64,000 nucleotides of DNA from Pseudomonas lundensis (GTDB lineage Bacteria > Pseudomonadota > Gammaproteobacteria > Pseudomonadales > Pseudomonadaceae): assembly GCF_002269125.1 (NCBI RefSeq), contig NZ_NQKI01000014.1, positions 57,457 to 121,456 of the forward strand, written 5' to 3'. The translations under genes were made by a program, and so were the position numbers. This document shows, in pieces, positions 26,539-35,664 of this stretch. The number at the start of each line of letters is the position of its first letter. Position 1 is the first letter of the stretch. Below the pieces are notes generated by a model. That model had not been told where the DNA came from and ran no database searches. It worked only from the letters and a program-made list of their open reading frames with translations.

Positions 26539-28376
26539 TGCCTTTGCGTTCCTTGCTTAAGCCCCTTGGCGGCCTGTTATTGGCCGGTGTCAGCTGCCTC
26601 GCGCTGGCCGCCCCGCAACATGCCCTCACCCTGTACGACGAACCGCCCAAATACCCGGCCAATTTCAAGCACGTCGATTACGTGAACCCGGACGCGCCCA
26701 AAGGCGGTACCTTCCGCAAATCCGCCCTGGGCACTTTCGACAGCCTGAACCCCTTTATCAACAAAGGCGTTCCCGCCGATGACATCGACCTGACCTACGA
26801 CACCCTGGCCCGCCAAAGTCTCGACGAGCCCTTTACTTCATACGGCCTGATCGCAGAAAAAATCGAAAAAGCTCCGGATAACAGCTGGGTACGTTTTTAC
26901 CTGCGTCCCGAAGCCAAATTCAATGACGGCCACCCGATACGCGCCGAAGACGTGGTGTTCAGCTTCGATACCCTGATGAAAAGCGGTTCGCCGCTGTTCA
27001 AGGGCTATTACAGCGACGTAGAAAAAGCGGTCGAAGAAAATCCTTTGCAGGTCAAATTCGTCTTCAAACACAACAAAAATCGCGAATTGCCGCTGATTCT
27101 CGGGCAACTGCCGATTTTGCCTAAACACTGGTGGGAAACCCGCGATTTCAGCAAAGGCAATCTTGAAATACCGGTAGGTAGCGGCCCTTACACCATCACC
27201 GAGATCAAGCCGGGGCGCTCGATTCGTTATGAACGCAACAAGGACTACTGGGGCAAAGACCTGCCCATCAACAAGGGCTTGTACAACTTTGATGCCATCA
27301 CCATTGACTACTTCCGCGACAACAGCGTGGCGTTCGAAGCCCTCAAGGCCGGTCAGTTCGATTACTGGCTGGAGATCAGCGCCAAAAACTGGGCAGGCGC
27401 CTACAACGTACCTGCCGTCAAACAGGGCCGTTTGATCAAAGAAGAAATCCGCAACGCCAACCCCACCGGCATGCAGGGTTTCATCTTCAACCTGCGTAGA
27501 CCGATATTTAAGGATGTGCGGGTGCGTGAAGCCCTGAACCTGCTGTTCGACTTTGAATGGGCCAATAAACAGCTATTCAACGGTTCGTATGTGCGCACCA
27601 GCAGCTATTTCGAAAACTCCGAAATGGCCGCTAAAACGCTACCGACTGAAGAAGAACTGGCGATATTGGAGCCTTTGCGCGGAAAAATACCCGAAAAAGT
27701 GTTTACCGAGGTGTACAAACCTGCGGTCACTGACGCCAGTGGCATGATTCGCGAGCAGCAGCGCCGCGCCTATCAGCTGTTACAAGATGCCGGGTGGCGC
27801 ATCGTCGACGACAAAATGGTGGACACTGAGGGCAAGCCGGTAAAAATCGAATTTCTGCTGGCGCAGACCGAATTCGAACGCATCTTGCTGCCGTTCAAAC
27901 GTAACCTCAGCGATTTGGGCATCGACGTACAGATTCGCCGTGTCGATCCTTCCCAGTACTTGAATCGCCTGCGTTCGAGGGATTTCGACATGATCATCGG
28001 CAGCTTCCCGCAATCCAGCTCGCCAGGCAGTGAACAACGCGAGTACTGGGAGTCTGAAAGCGCCGAAAAACCGGGAAGCCGCAACTTTATGGGGCTCAAA
28101 GACCCGGCCATTGATCAACTTACCGAGGGGCTGATTCATGCCGACTCGAGGCAGAGCCTGATCACTCATGCCCGCGCACTGGATCGCGTGTTGCAGTGGG
28201 GTTTCTATGTGATTCCCAACTGGCATATCAAAACCTGGCGCGTCGCGTATTCCAACCATATCGGCCACCCCGCCGTGACCCCTCTGTATGACATCGGCAC
28301 CTCCACCTGGTGGGTCAAGCCTGAGGTCGAGCCGGTTACTTCCACTCAACCCACAAGCGAAAGCCTGGAGCCCTAG
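26535..28376 (+). CDS. nppA2: Peptide ABC transporter substrate-binding protein 2
   Basis: 613 residues, SBP_bac_5 fold with signal peptide ending LALAA. It shares long stretches with the gene before it, such as YVNPDAPKGGTFRKSALGTFDSLNPF, YDEPPKYPANFKHV and FKAGQFD-like segments, so the two arose by duplication. The start ATG overlaps the previous stop (ATGA), with GGAGAAAT as ribosome site. The permease gene begins at the next base after its stop. Confidence 0.9.
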   Translation: MMPLRSLLKPLGGLLLAGVSCLALAAPQHALTLYDEPPKYPANFKHVDYVNPDAPKGGTFRKSALGTFDSLNPFINKGVPADDIDLTYDTLARQSLDEPFTSYGLIAEKIEKAPDNSWVRFYLRPEAKFNDGHPIRAEDVVFSFDTLMKSGSPLFKGYYSDVEKAVEENPLQVKFVFKHNKNRELPLILGQLPILPKHWWETRDFSKGNLEIPVGSGPYTITEIKPGRSIRYERNKDYWGKDLPINKGLYNFDAITIDYFRDNSVAFEALKAGQFDYWLEISAKNWAGAYNVPAVKQGRLIKEEIRNANPTGMQGFIFNLRRPIFKDVRVREALNLLFDFEWANKQLFNGSYVRTSSYFENSEMAAKTLPTEEELAILEPLRGKIPEKVFTEVYKPAVTDASGMIREQQRRAYQLLQDAGWRIVDDKMVDTEGKPVKIEFLLAQTEFERILLPFKRNLSDLGIDVQIRRVDPSQYLNRLRSRDFDMIIGSFPQSSSPGSEQREYWESESAEKPGSRNFMGLKDPAIDQLTEGLIHADSRQSLITHARALDRVLQWGFYVIPNWHIKTWRVAYSNHIGHPAVTPLYDIGTSTWWVKPEVEPVTSTQPTSESLEP

Positions 28377-29450
28377 ATGCTGGCGTATATATTCAGGCGA
28401 CTGCTGCTGATCATTCCGACACTGTTCGGAATTCTGCTGATCAACTTCGTCATCATTCAGGCCGCCCCGGGCGGTCCTGTTGAACAGATGATTGCCAAGC
28501 TCGAAGGGTTTGACGGCGCCACCAGTCGCATTGCGGGTGGTGGCTCTGAAGTGTCGGTGGCCGGCTCCAACTACCGCGGCGCTCAAGGACTGGACCCCGC
28601 GCTGATACAAGAAATCGAAAAGATGTACGGCTTCGACAAATCGGCTCCTGAGCGCCTGTGGATCATGATCAAGAATTACGCCCATCTGGACTTCGGCGAA
28701 AGCTTTTTCAGGGACGCCAAGGTCATTGACCTGATCAAGGAGAAAATGCCCGTCTCGATCTCGCTCGGACTTTGGAGCACGTTGATCATGTACCTGGTGT
28801 CGATTCCGCTGGGGATCGCCAAGGCCACGCGTCACGGTAGCCATTTCGATGTCTGGACCAGTTCCGCAATTATCATCGGGTATGCGATTCCGGCCTTCCT
28901 GTTTGCTATTTTGCTGATTGTGGTTTTCGCGGGCGGCAGCTATCTGGACTGGTTTCCATTGCGTGGTCTGACGTCCAACAACTTCGATGAGCTGAGCCTG
29001 GGCGGCAAGATTCTGGATTACTTTTGGCATTTGGCACTGCCCGTCACCGCGCTGGTGATCGGCAACTTTGCCACGATGACCCTGCTGACCAAAAACAGCT
29101 TTTTGGACGAGATCAACAAACAATATGTGGTGACGGCAAAAGCGAAGGGGCTGACCAATCACCGGGTGCTGTATGGCCATGTGTTTCGCAACGCGATGTT
29201 GCTGGTGATTGCCGGTTTCCCGTCTGCCTTTATCGGCATCTTTTTTACCGGCTCCTTACTGGTTGAGGTGATTTTCTCGTTGGACGGGCTGGGACTGATG
29301 AGTTTTGAAGCGGCGATAAACCGCGATTATCCCGTGGTTTTCGGCACCCTGTTCATCTTCACGCTGGTCGGCCTGCTGGTGAAGCTGATTGGCGACCTCT
29401 CATACACCCTGGTTGATCCGCGCATCGACTTTGAAAGCAGGGAGCATTGA
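28377..29450 (+). CDS. nppB: Peptide ABC transporter permease B
   Basis: 357-residue inner-membrane permease, YejB type, with six predicted membrane helices (first [19 protein letters not shown]) and the conserved EAA-like loop [21 protein letters not shown] near 255. Its start follows the nppA2 stop directly, so translation is likely coupled. Confidence 0.93.
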   Translation: MLAYIFRRLLLIIPTLFGILLINFVIIQAAPGGPVEQMIAKLEGFDGATSRIAGGGSEVSVAGSNYRGAQGLDPALIQEIEKMYGFDKSAPERLWIMIKNYAHLDFGESFFRDAKVIDLIKEKMPVSISLGLWSTLIMYLVSIPLGIAKATRHGSHFDVWTSSAIIIGYAIPAFLFAILLIVVFAGGSYLDWFPLRGLTSNNFDELSLGGKILDYFWHLALPVTALVIGNFATMTLLTKNSFLDEINKQYVVTAKAKGLTNHRVLYGHVFRNAMLLVIAGFPSAFIGIFFTGSLLVEVIFSLDGLGLMSFEAAINRDYPVVFGTLFIFTLVGLLVKLIGDLSYTLVDPRIDFESREH

Positions 29451-29451
29451 G

Positions 29452-30471
29452 ATGACCTTATCGCCCCTTAACAAGCGACGCTTCGCACGCTTTAAGGCCA
29501 ATAAACGTGGCTGGTGGTCGTTGTGGATTTTTCTGGTGCTGTTCGTTCTCAGCCTCGGCGCCGAACTGATCGCCAACGACAAACCACTGGTGATCAGCTA
29601 TGACGGCGAGCTGTACTTTCCCGCCCTCAAACGCTACCCCGAGACCGACTTTGGCGGTGAGTTCCCGCTGGAGGCCAACTACAAAAGCCCGTACATCCGT
29701 GAACTGTTGGCAAAAAAGGATGCTTGGGTGCTGTGGCCTCCCATTCCGTATAGCTACCAGAGCATCAACTACGACTTGAAAGTCCCGGCACCCGCACCGC
29801 CATCAGCTGAAAACTGGCTCGGCACCGATGACCAGGGGCGTGATGTGCTGGCGCGAGTGATCTATGGCTTCCGGATTTCCGTGCTGTTCGCCCTGACCCT
29901 GACGGTTTTGAGCTCCATCATCGGTGTGATTGCCGGCGCGCTGCAGGGCTTCTATGGCGGCTGGGTCGATCTGGCCGGTCAGCGTTTTCTGGAAATCTGG
30001 TCGGGCTTGCCGGTGCTGTACCTGCTGATCATTCTCGCCAGCTTTGTACAACCCAACTTCTGGTGGCTGCTGGGCATCATGCTGCTGTTTTCATGGATGA
30101 GCCTGGTGGATGTTGTGCGGGCCGAATTCCTGCGGGGGCGCAATCTGGAGTATGTGCGGGCAGCCCGTGCACTGGGGATGCAAGACATGGCGATCATGTA
30201 CCGGCACATTTTGCCCAACGCCATGGTGTCGACCATGACGTTCATGCCATTCATTTTGACCGGTGCGATCGGCACCCTGACCGCGTTGGACTTTCTGGGC
30301 TTCGGCCTGCCGCCGGGAGCACCGTCGCTGGGCGAGCTGGTTGCGCAGGGCAAATCCAACCTGCAAGCGCCGTGGCTGGGGATCAGTGCATTTGCCGTGC
30401 TGGCAATCATGCTCAGCTTGCTGGTGTTTATTGGTGAGTCCGCTCGCGATGCCTTCGACCCGAGGAAATGA
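29452..30471 (+). CDS. nppC: Peptide ABC transporter permease C
   Basis: 339-residue permease, YejE type. An N-terminal helix (WWSLWIFLVLFVLSLGAEL) is followed by a periplasmic loop, then five helices with the EAA loop RAARALGMQDMAIMYRHILPNAM. NWLGTDDQGRDVLARVIYG is the family mark before the second helix. Starts one base after nppB; the start at 29452 is the one in that register. Confidence 0.93.
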   Translation: MTLSPLNKRRFARFKANKRGWWSLWIFLVLFVLSLGAELIANDKPLVISYDGELYFPALKRYPETDFGGEFPLEANYKSPYIRELLAKKDAWVLWPPIPYSYQSINYDLKVPAPAPPSAENWLGTDDQGRDVLARVIYGFRISVLFALTLTVLSSIIGVIAGALQGFYGGWVDLAGQRFLEIWSGLPVLYLLIILASFVQPNFWWLLGIMLLFSWMSLVDVVRAEFLRGRNLEYVRAARALGMQDMAIMYRHILPNAMVSTMTFMPFILTGAIGTLTALDFLGFGLPPGAPSLGELVAQGKSNLQAPWLGISAFAVLAIMLSLLVFIGESARDAFDPRK

Positions 30472-30472
30472 C

Positions 30473-32083
30473 ATGACGCAGGACAATCTGATCGAAGTGC
30501 GCGATCTTTCCGTCGAATTCATCGCCGGGGAGCAACCCCAGCGTGTGGTACAGGGCATCAGTTTTGACATCAAACGGGGCGAAACCCTGGCGCTGGTAGG
30601 CGAAAGCGGTTCAGGCAAATCGGTAACGGCGCACTCGATCCTGAGGCTGCTGCCCTACCCCATCGCCCGTCACCCCAGCGGCAGCATCACCTATGCAGGG
30701 CAGGACTTACTGACGCTGGACGAGAAAAAACTGAGGCACATCCGCGGCAACCGCATTGCCATGATTTTTCAAGAACCGATGACGTCGCTAAATCCCCTGC
30801 ATAGCATTGAAAAACAGATCAATGAAGTGCTGGGTCTTCATAAGGGTTTAACGGGCAAGGCAGCCACTGAGCGGACGCTGGAGCTGCTGGACCTGGTAGG
30901 CATTCCCGAGCCACGGAAACGACTGAAAGCCCTGCCACACGAGCTCTCGGGCGGCCAGAGACAGCGCGTAATGATTGCTATGGCCTTGGCCAATGAACCT
31001 GAGCTGCTGATTGCCGATGAACCCACGACGGCCCTGGACGTCACCGTGCAACTCAAAATCCTCGATTTGCTCAAAGATTTGCAGGCCCGGCTGGGCATGT
31101 CGCTGTTACTGATCAGTCACGATTTGAACCTGGTTCGACGAATTGCTCACAGAGTATGTGTCATGCAGCGCGGTTGCATCGTCGAACAAGCATCGTGCGA
31201 ACAGCTGTTCCGTTCGCCGCAACATCCTTACACCCGGGAACTGCTCAGTGCAGAACCCAGCGGAGGCCCCGCTGATACCGTCGCGGGCCCGCCGTTGCTG
31301 AAGGTCGAAGACTTGAGAGTTTGGTTTCCGATCAAAAAAGGGCTGTTGCGCAAAACCGTTGATTACGTAAAAGCGGTCGATGGCATCAACTTCAGCCTGC
31401 CCCGTGGCCAAACGCTGGGCATTGTGGGGGAAAGCGGATCGGGCAAATCGACATTGGGTCTGGCTATTTTGCGGCTGATTGCCAGTCGCGGCACGATTCA
31501 TTTTGGGGACAAGCAGCTAGACTGCCTGTCGCAGAAAGACGTCAGGCCGTTGCGGCGACAGATGCAGGTGGTGTTTCAGGACCCGTACGGCAGCCTCAGC
31601 CCGCGCATGAGCGTCAGCGAAATTGTCGGTGAAGGTTTGCGCATTCACGGCATGGGCACCGCTCAAGAGCAGGAAGTGGCAATTATTGAGGCGTTGCGTG
31701 AAGTAGGCCTGGATCCTGAAACCCAGCACCGTTACCCTCACGAGTTTTCAGGTGGACAGCGGCAGAGAATCGCCATTGCCCGCGCGTTAGTGTTGAAGCC
31801 AGCGTTGATTTTGCTGGACGAGCCAACCTCTGCGTTGGACAGAACAGTCCAACGCCAAGTCGTCGAGCTCTTGCGTGCTCTGCAAGCCAAGTACAACCTG
31901 ACGTATTTGTTTATCAGCCATGATTTGGCGGTAGTCAAAGCGCTGAGCCACCAATTGATGGTGGTCAAGCAAGGCCAAGTGGTCGAACAAGGTGAGGCAT
32001 CTTCTATTTTTGCCTCACCGCAACATCCATATACACAGCAGCTGCTGGAAGCCGCCTTTTTGGCGCCAGTGGCTGTCGATTAA
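30473..32083 (+). CDS. nppD: Peptide ABC transporter ATPase (two fused domains)
   Basis: 536 residues, YejF type: two complete ABC ATPase domains in one chain. Walker A is GESGSGKS twice (about 44 and 322), each with [16 protein letters not shown] signature and a Walker B ([11 protein letters not shown] and [12 protein letters not shown]). It powers NppBC. Start at 30473 has GAGGA before it and overlaps no stop. fabI follows 19 bases later and could be co-transcribed. Confidence 0.94.
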   Translation: MTQDNLIEVRDLSVEFIAGEQPQRVVQGISFDIKRGETLALVGESGSGKSVTAHSILRLLPYPIARHPSGSITYAGQDLLTLDEKKLRHIRGNRIAMIFQEPMTSLNPLHSIEKQINEVLGLHKGLTGKAATERTLELLDLVGIPEPRKRLKALPHELSGGQRQRVMIAMALANEPELLIADEPTTALDVTVQLKILDLLKDLQARLGMSLLLISHDLNLVRRIAHRVCVMQRGCIVEQASCEQLFRSPQHPYTRELLSAEPSGGPADTVAGPPLLKVEDLRVWFPIKKGLLRKTVDYVKAVDGINFSLPRGQTLGIVGESGSGKSTLGLAILRLIASRGTIHFGDKQLDCLSQKDVRPLRRQMQVVFQDPYGSLSPRMSVSEIVGEGLRIHGMGTAQEQEVAIIEALREVGLDPETQHRYPHEFSGGQRQRIAIARALVLKPALILLDEPTSALDRTVQRQVVELLRALQAKYNLTYLFISHDLAVVKALSHQLMVVKQGQVVEQGEASSIFASPQHPYTQQLLEAAFLAPVAVD

Positions 32084-32102
32084 TCTGATAGAGGAACAAC
32101 AC

Positions 32103-32897
32103 ATGGGTTTTCTCGCCGGTAAGCGCGTCCTGATCGTCGGTGTCGCTAGCAAATTGTCCATCGCTTCTGGCATTGCTGCCGCCATGCACCGTGAAGGCGC
32201 TGAACTTGCTTTCACTTATCAGAACGAAAAGCTGAAAGGCCGCGTTGAAGAGTTTGCCGCAGGTTGGGGCTCAAGCCCTGAGCTGTGCTTCCCTTGCGAC
32301 GTTGCCAGCGATGAAGAAATTGCCAAGGTTTTCGAAGACCTGAGCAAGAAGTGGGATGGTCTGGACTGCATCGTTCACTCCGTAGGCTTCGCTCCGGGCG
32401 ACCAGCTGGATGGCGACTTCACCGACGCCACCACCCGTGAGGGTTTCCGCATCGCTCACGACATCAGCGCCTACAGCTTCGTGGCCCTGGCCAAGGCTGG
32501 CCGCCCGATGATGAAAGGCCGCAATGGCAGCCTGCTGACCCTGTCTTACTTGGGCGCAGAACGCACCATGCCTAACTACAACGTTATGGGCATGGCAAAA
32601 GCCAGCCTGGAAGCGGGTGTTCGTTACCTGGCTGGTAGCCTGGGCCCGGAAGGTACACGCGTTAACTGCGTATCGGCTGGACCAATCCGCACCTTGGCTG
32701 CTTCCGGCATCAAGAACTTCCGTAAAATGCTGGCCGCCAACGAAGCTCAAACGCCTCTGCGTCGCAACGTGACCATTGATGAAGTCGGCAATGCCGGCGC
32801 CTTCCTGTGCTCCGACCTGGCGTCGGGCATCAGCGGCGAAATCATGTACGTAGACGGCGGCTTCAACACCACCGCAATGGGCAACATCGAAGAATAA
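32103..32897 (+). CDS. fabI: Enoyl-[acyl-carrier-protein] reductase (NADH)
   Basis: 264-residue short-chain reductase completing each fatty-acid elongation cycle. [17 protein letters not shown] binds NAD; Tyr149, Tyr159 and Lys166 ([20 protein letters not shown]) align with the Tyr-x6-Lys catalytic set of E. coli FabI (Tyr156, Lys163). It is the triclosan-sensitive type, in contrast to FabV, which some pseudomonads also carry. GAGGAACAAC precedes the start. Convergent with ppiD. Confidence 0.96.
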   Translation: MGFLAGKRVLIVGVASKLSIASGIAAAMHREGAELAFTYQNEKLKGRVEEFAAGWGSSPELCFPCDVASDEEIAKVFEDLSKKWDGLDCIVHSVGFAPGDQLDGDFTDATTREGFRIAHDISAYSFVALAKAGRPMMKGRNGSLLTLSYLGAERTMPNYNVMGMAKASLEAGVRYLAGSLGPEGTRVNCVSAGPIRTLAASGIKNFRKMLAANEAQTPLRRNVTIDEVGNAGAFLCSDLASGISGEIMYVDGGFNTTAMGNIEE

Positions 32898-32918
32898 GTC
32901 TTCGCTGTCACTGCCTTT

Positions 32919-32953
32919 AAAACGCCCGGTGCAGCCACTGCATCGGGCGTTTT
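32919..32953. terminator. fabI terminator
   Basis: AAAACGCCCG and CGGGCGTTTT pair over a 15-base loop 22 bases after the stop. Confidence 0.85.
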
Positions 32954-33143
32954 GCGTTTAAGGCAGGAACGCTTCCTACTCGGCCCAAGCATCATGCGTC
33001 GCAATGCGGCAGCGCCCTGATGACGGGATGATCCCACTCCCCTCTCTGAATCCAGTAGCGAAGACAGGCCTGTTTTAAGGCTAAAAAAATGGCCGCTCGA
33101 TGAGCGGTCATTTCAATTGAGGCTAAATGCTTGATCTCACGTC

Positions 33144-35015
33144 TTAGTAGCGCTCGACTTTGGCCTCGTTTTCCAACTGCTTACGGAAGGCTGCGAAGTC
33201 CTGCTGACCAGCCCGCGAAGCAAGAACGCGACGATACGTAGCTTTCTCTTCTTCTGTCGGCTGGGCACCGTCATTCACACCATTCAAGCGCAGCACGACA
33301 ACACTGCCATCAGCCAGGGTGACGCTGCTGAAGGTCGGCTTGTCCTTAGAGGCTGGTTTAGGCATGCGGAACACGGCTTGCAAGACAGCCGGATCGATAC
33401 CTTCCTGACCTCGGGCAACCGCTTCCTCGACTTTCCAGGAGTGACCATCAATCGGCTGATTCAACGGCAACTTACCATCACGCAGACCTTTAATGATTTC
33501 CTCAGCCTTGGTTTTGGCCTCAGCACTGGCGTGCTCTTTCACCAGTTGTGCACGAATGCTCAAAGCGACAGCTTCCAGAGGCAATTGCTCCGGTTTGCGG
33601 TGCTCCTTGACGCGCAACACAACAACGGTTTCAGGATCAAGCTCAATGGCAGAGCTGTTCGCTCCCTCATCCATCACTTCAGTACTGAATGCGGCCTGGA
33701 CCACAGCGCGGTTGGCTGCAACACCCTCTCCGCCTTCACGACCAAACGGTGCGGATGTGTGCACGGTCAACTTCAGCTCCTGGGCTGGCTGAGCCAGATC
33801 AGAGGCTTCAAATGCCGAATCTTCTAGCTGCTTGCTGGCATCGACAAAGCGTTGTTCAACCTGTTGTGTTTTCAGGTCACGCGTCAGCTTGTCTTTGAGG
33901 CTGGCAAAGGTCGGAACCTCGGGCGCTTCCACATCCAACAATTTGATCAAGTGGTAGCCAAAGCTCGTACGAACCGGCTCGGACACCTGGTCTTTGCTCA
34001 ACGCATAAAGGGCTGTCTCGAATACCGGGTCGTAAACACCCGGACCTGCGAAACCAAGATCACCGCCATTGGCAGCCGAACCCGGATCCTGAGAGAACTC
34101 CTTGGCCAATACCTCGAAGCTTTCGCCCTTGGCCAGACGTTGTTGAATCTCAGTGATTTTGGCCTTGGCTTGCTCGTCGCCGACCTTGTCGTTGACTTCA
34201 ATCAGAATGTGCGCGCCACGACGTTGCTCGGCCAAGTTGGCGATTTCTTTCTGATAAAGCGCTTGGAGCTCGTCATCTTTAACCGCCACCTGATCAAAGA
34301 AAGAGGATTTCTTCAATTCGATGTAATCGATCACGACCTGATCCGGCGTCATGAACTCTTTGGCGTGCTTGTCGTAGTAGGCCTTGATCTCGTCATCGCT
34401 CAATTTCACCGCAGCCGGATCGGCCTTGATGTTCAGCGAATCGAAATCGCGGGTCTGCTTTTCAAGACGGGCGAAGGCGTTGACTTGCTCATCGGTCACG
34501 AAACCACTGCCTGCCAAACCGGCACGCAACTGACCAATCAGCATTTCTTCGGCCAGCATGCCGCGGAATTGCAGACGGCCGTAACCCAACTGTCGGATTA
34601 CCTGATCGAAACGCTCAGGACTGAATTTGCCATCCACCTGGAACTCAGGCGTTTGCAGAATCACTTGATCCAGAGCGGCTTCAGAGAAGGAGAACTTCGA
34701 CTGGTTGGCACCTTGCAACAACAGCTTGCGGTCGATCAACCCTTTGAGGGCCGATTCGCGCAGCATTTTCTCGTCCAAAAGCGATGCGTCAAAATCCTTG
34801 CCAAGTTGCTGCATCAGCTGACGACGTTGCATGTCGACGGCCTGGCTCAGCTCGGTTTGAGTGATTTCTTCACCGTTAACCTTGGCTGCATCCTTGCTGG
34901 TCGAAGTGGCTTGAAAAATGGCATCGAAACCGGTCAACGCCATTAACGCGACGATGACACCGATGATGGTCTTGGCAATCCAGCCTTGTGAATTGTCCCT
35001 GATATTTTGCAGCAT
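33144..35015 (-). CDS. ppiD: Periplasmic peptidyl-prolyl isomerase/chaperone PpiD
   Basis: 623 residues. A single N-terminal membrane helix (IIGVIVALMALTGFDAIF, about 16-34) anchors it in the inner membrane beside the Sec translocon. A SurA-like chaperone region follows, then one parvulin domain (AHILIEVNDKVGDEQA to SFGYHLIKLLDVE, about 268-365) and a long C-terminal chaperone part. In E. coli it helps newly exported outer-membrane proteins. The start at 35015 puts the basic MLQNIRDNSQGWIAK before the anchor. Confidence 0.94.
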   Translation of the reverse strand: MLQNIRDNSQGWIAKTIIGVIVALMALTGFDAIFQATSTSKDAAKVNGEEITQTELSQAVDMQRRQLMQQLGKDFDASLLDEKMLRESALKGLIDRKLLLQGANQSKFSFSEAALDQVILQTPEFQVDGKFSPERFDQVIRQLGYGRLQFRGMLAEEMLIGQLRAGLAGSGFVTDEQVNAFARLEKQTRDFDSLNIKADPAAVKLSDDEIKAYYDKHAKEFMTPDQVVIDYIELKKSSFFDQVAVKDDELQALYQKEIANLAEQRRGAHILIEVNDKVGDEQAKAKITEIQQRLAKGESFEVLAKEFSQDPGSAANGGDLGFAGPGVYDPVFETALYALSKDQVSEPVRTSFGYHLIKLLDVEAPEVPTFASLKDKLTRDLKTQQVEQRFVDASKQLEDSAFEASDLAQPAQELKLTVHTSAPFGREGGEGVAANRAVVQAAFSTEVMDEGANSSAIELDPETVVVLRVKEHRKPEQLPLEAVALSIRAQLVKEHASAEAKTKAEEIIKGLRDGKLPLNQPIDGHSWKVEEAVARGQEGIDPAVLQAVFRMPKPASKDKPTFSSVTLADGSVVVLRLNGVNDGAQPTEEEKATYRRVLASRAGQQDFAAFRKQLENEAKVERY

Positions 35016-35113
35016 GCTTCCCCCAGAAACGGTCTTGCTTAATGAACAACCGTGGAGCGTGGGTAGAGTCCGGATAGAAGAAAGGCGCATCCGAGGATGC
35101 GCCTTCTCGTAAC

Positions 35114-35190
35114 TGGCGGAGCGGACCGGGCTCGAACCCGCGACCCCCGGCGTAACAGATCGATGTTGCCATCGACCGCACTACCGCTCC
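35114..35190 (-). tRNA. Degenerate tRNA-Asp-like element (anticodon position GTT)
   Basis: 77 bases that align end to end with tRNA-Asp. GGAGCGG pairs perfectly with CCGCTCC, then G73 and an encoded CCA. GGGTCGCGGGTTCGAGC gives variable region and T loop, with one mismatch in the T stem. The D arm has lost A14, the G18-G19 pair and two stem pairs, the anticodon stem has three or so bad pairs, and the loop reads CTGTTAC (GTT, Asn) in place of GTC. Instead TCGATG-GCAA-CATCGA (35160-35175) makes a perfect six-pair hairpin with a GCAA loop. It is either a decaying tRNA or a tRNA-like RNA. Lies between hupB and ppiD. Confidence 0.6.
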
Positions 35191-35244
35191 GCTGCCAAGC
35201 CTGGCGTGCGCCTGACCCGGTTGGGTAAAAGGTGTAGCAGAAAC

Positions 35245-35517
35245 TCAGTTAACGGCTTCTTTCAGCGCTTTACCGGCTTTGAAACCTGGCTTTTTAGCAG
35301 CTGGAATTTCCAGCGTTTTACCGGTCTGTGGGTTCCGACCAGTACGAGCAGGACGATCGGTTACAGAAAAAGTACCAAAGCCAACCAGTACCACAGAGTC
35401 GCCAGCCTTAAGAGCGCCAGTGACGGATTCGATTACTGCGTCCAGCGCACGGCCAGCAGCAGCTTTCGGGATATCAGCAGATGCAGCGATAGCATCAATC
35501 AGTTCCGACTTGTTCAC
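35245..35517 (-). CDS. hupB: DNA-binding protein HU-beta
   Basis: 90 residues, exact family length. [20 protein letters not shown] starts the helical body; [21 protein letters not shown] is the beta arm that grips [18 protein letters not shown] ends it. A nucleoid protein. Lies 147 bases downstream of lon on the same strand, the usual order lon-hupB-ppiD. Confidence 0.97.
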   Translation of the reverse strand: MNKSELIDAIAASADIPKAAAGRALDAVIESVTGALKAGDSVVLVGFGTFSVTDRPARTGRNPQTGKTLEIPAAKKPGFKAGKALKEAVN

Positions 35518-35664
35518 TCTAAGTCCCCTTATATCTATCTGAGTATGTTTCTAAAGTTTTTGGTAAAAGCAAAACGACTGCTGAAGCACTTACGGACACT
35601 TATAGAGCCGCTTTATAACAAGGGCTCTAAAAAGCGTCAAGAAAGCCCCTCAGGCGAATCCGTA

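Noticed and set aside
27780..29180. 466-codon frame antisense to nppA2/nppB
   Set aside because: Shadow of two well-supported genes; composition is Gln/His/Arg-rich with no domains.
33852..34946. 364-codon frame antisense to ppiD
   Set aside because: ppiD is fully supported and this translation shows no family features.
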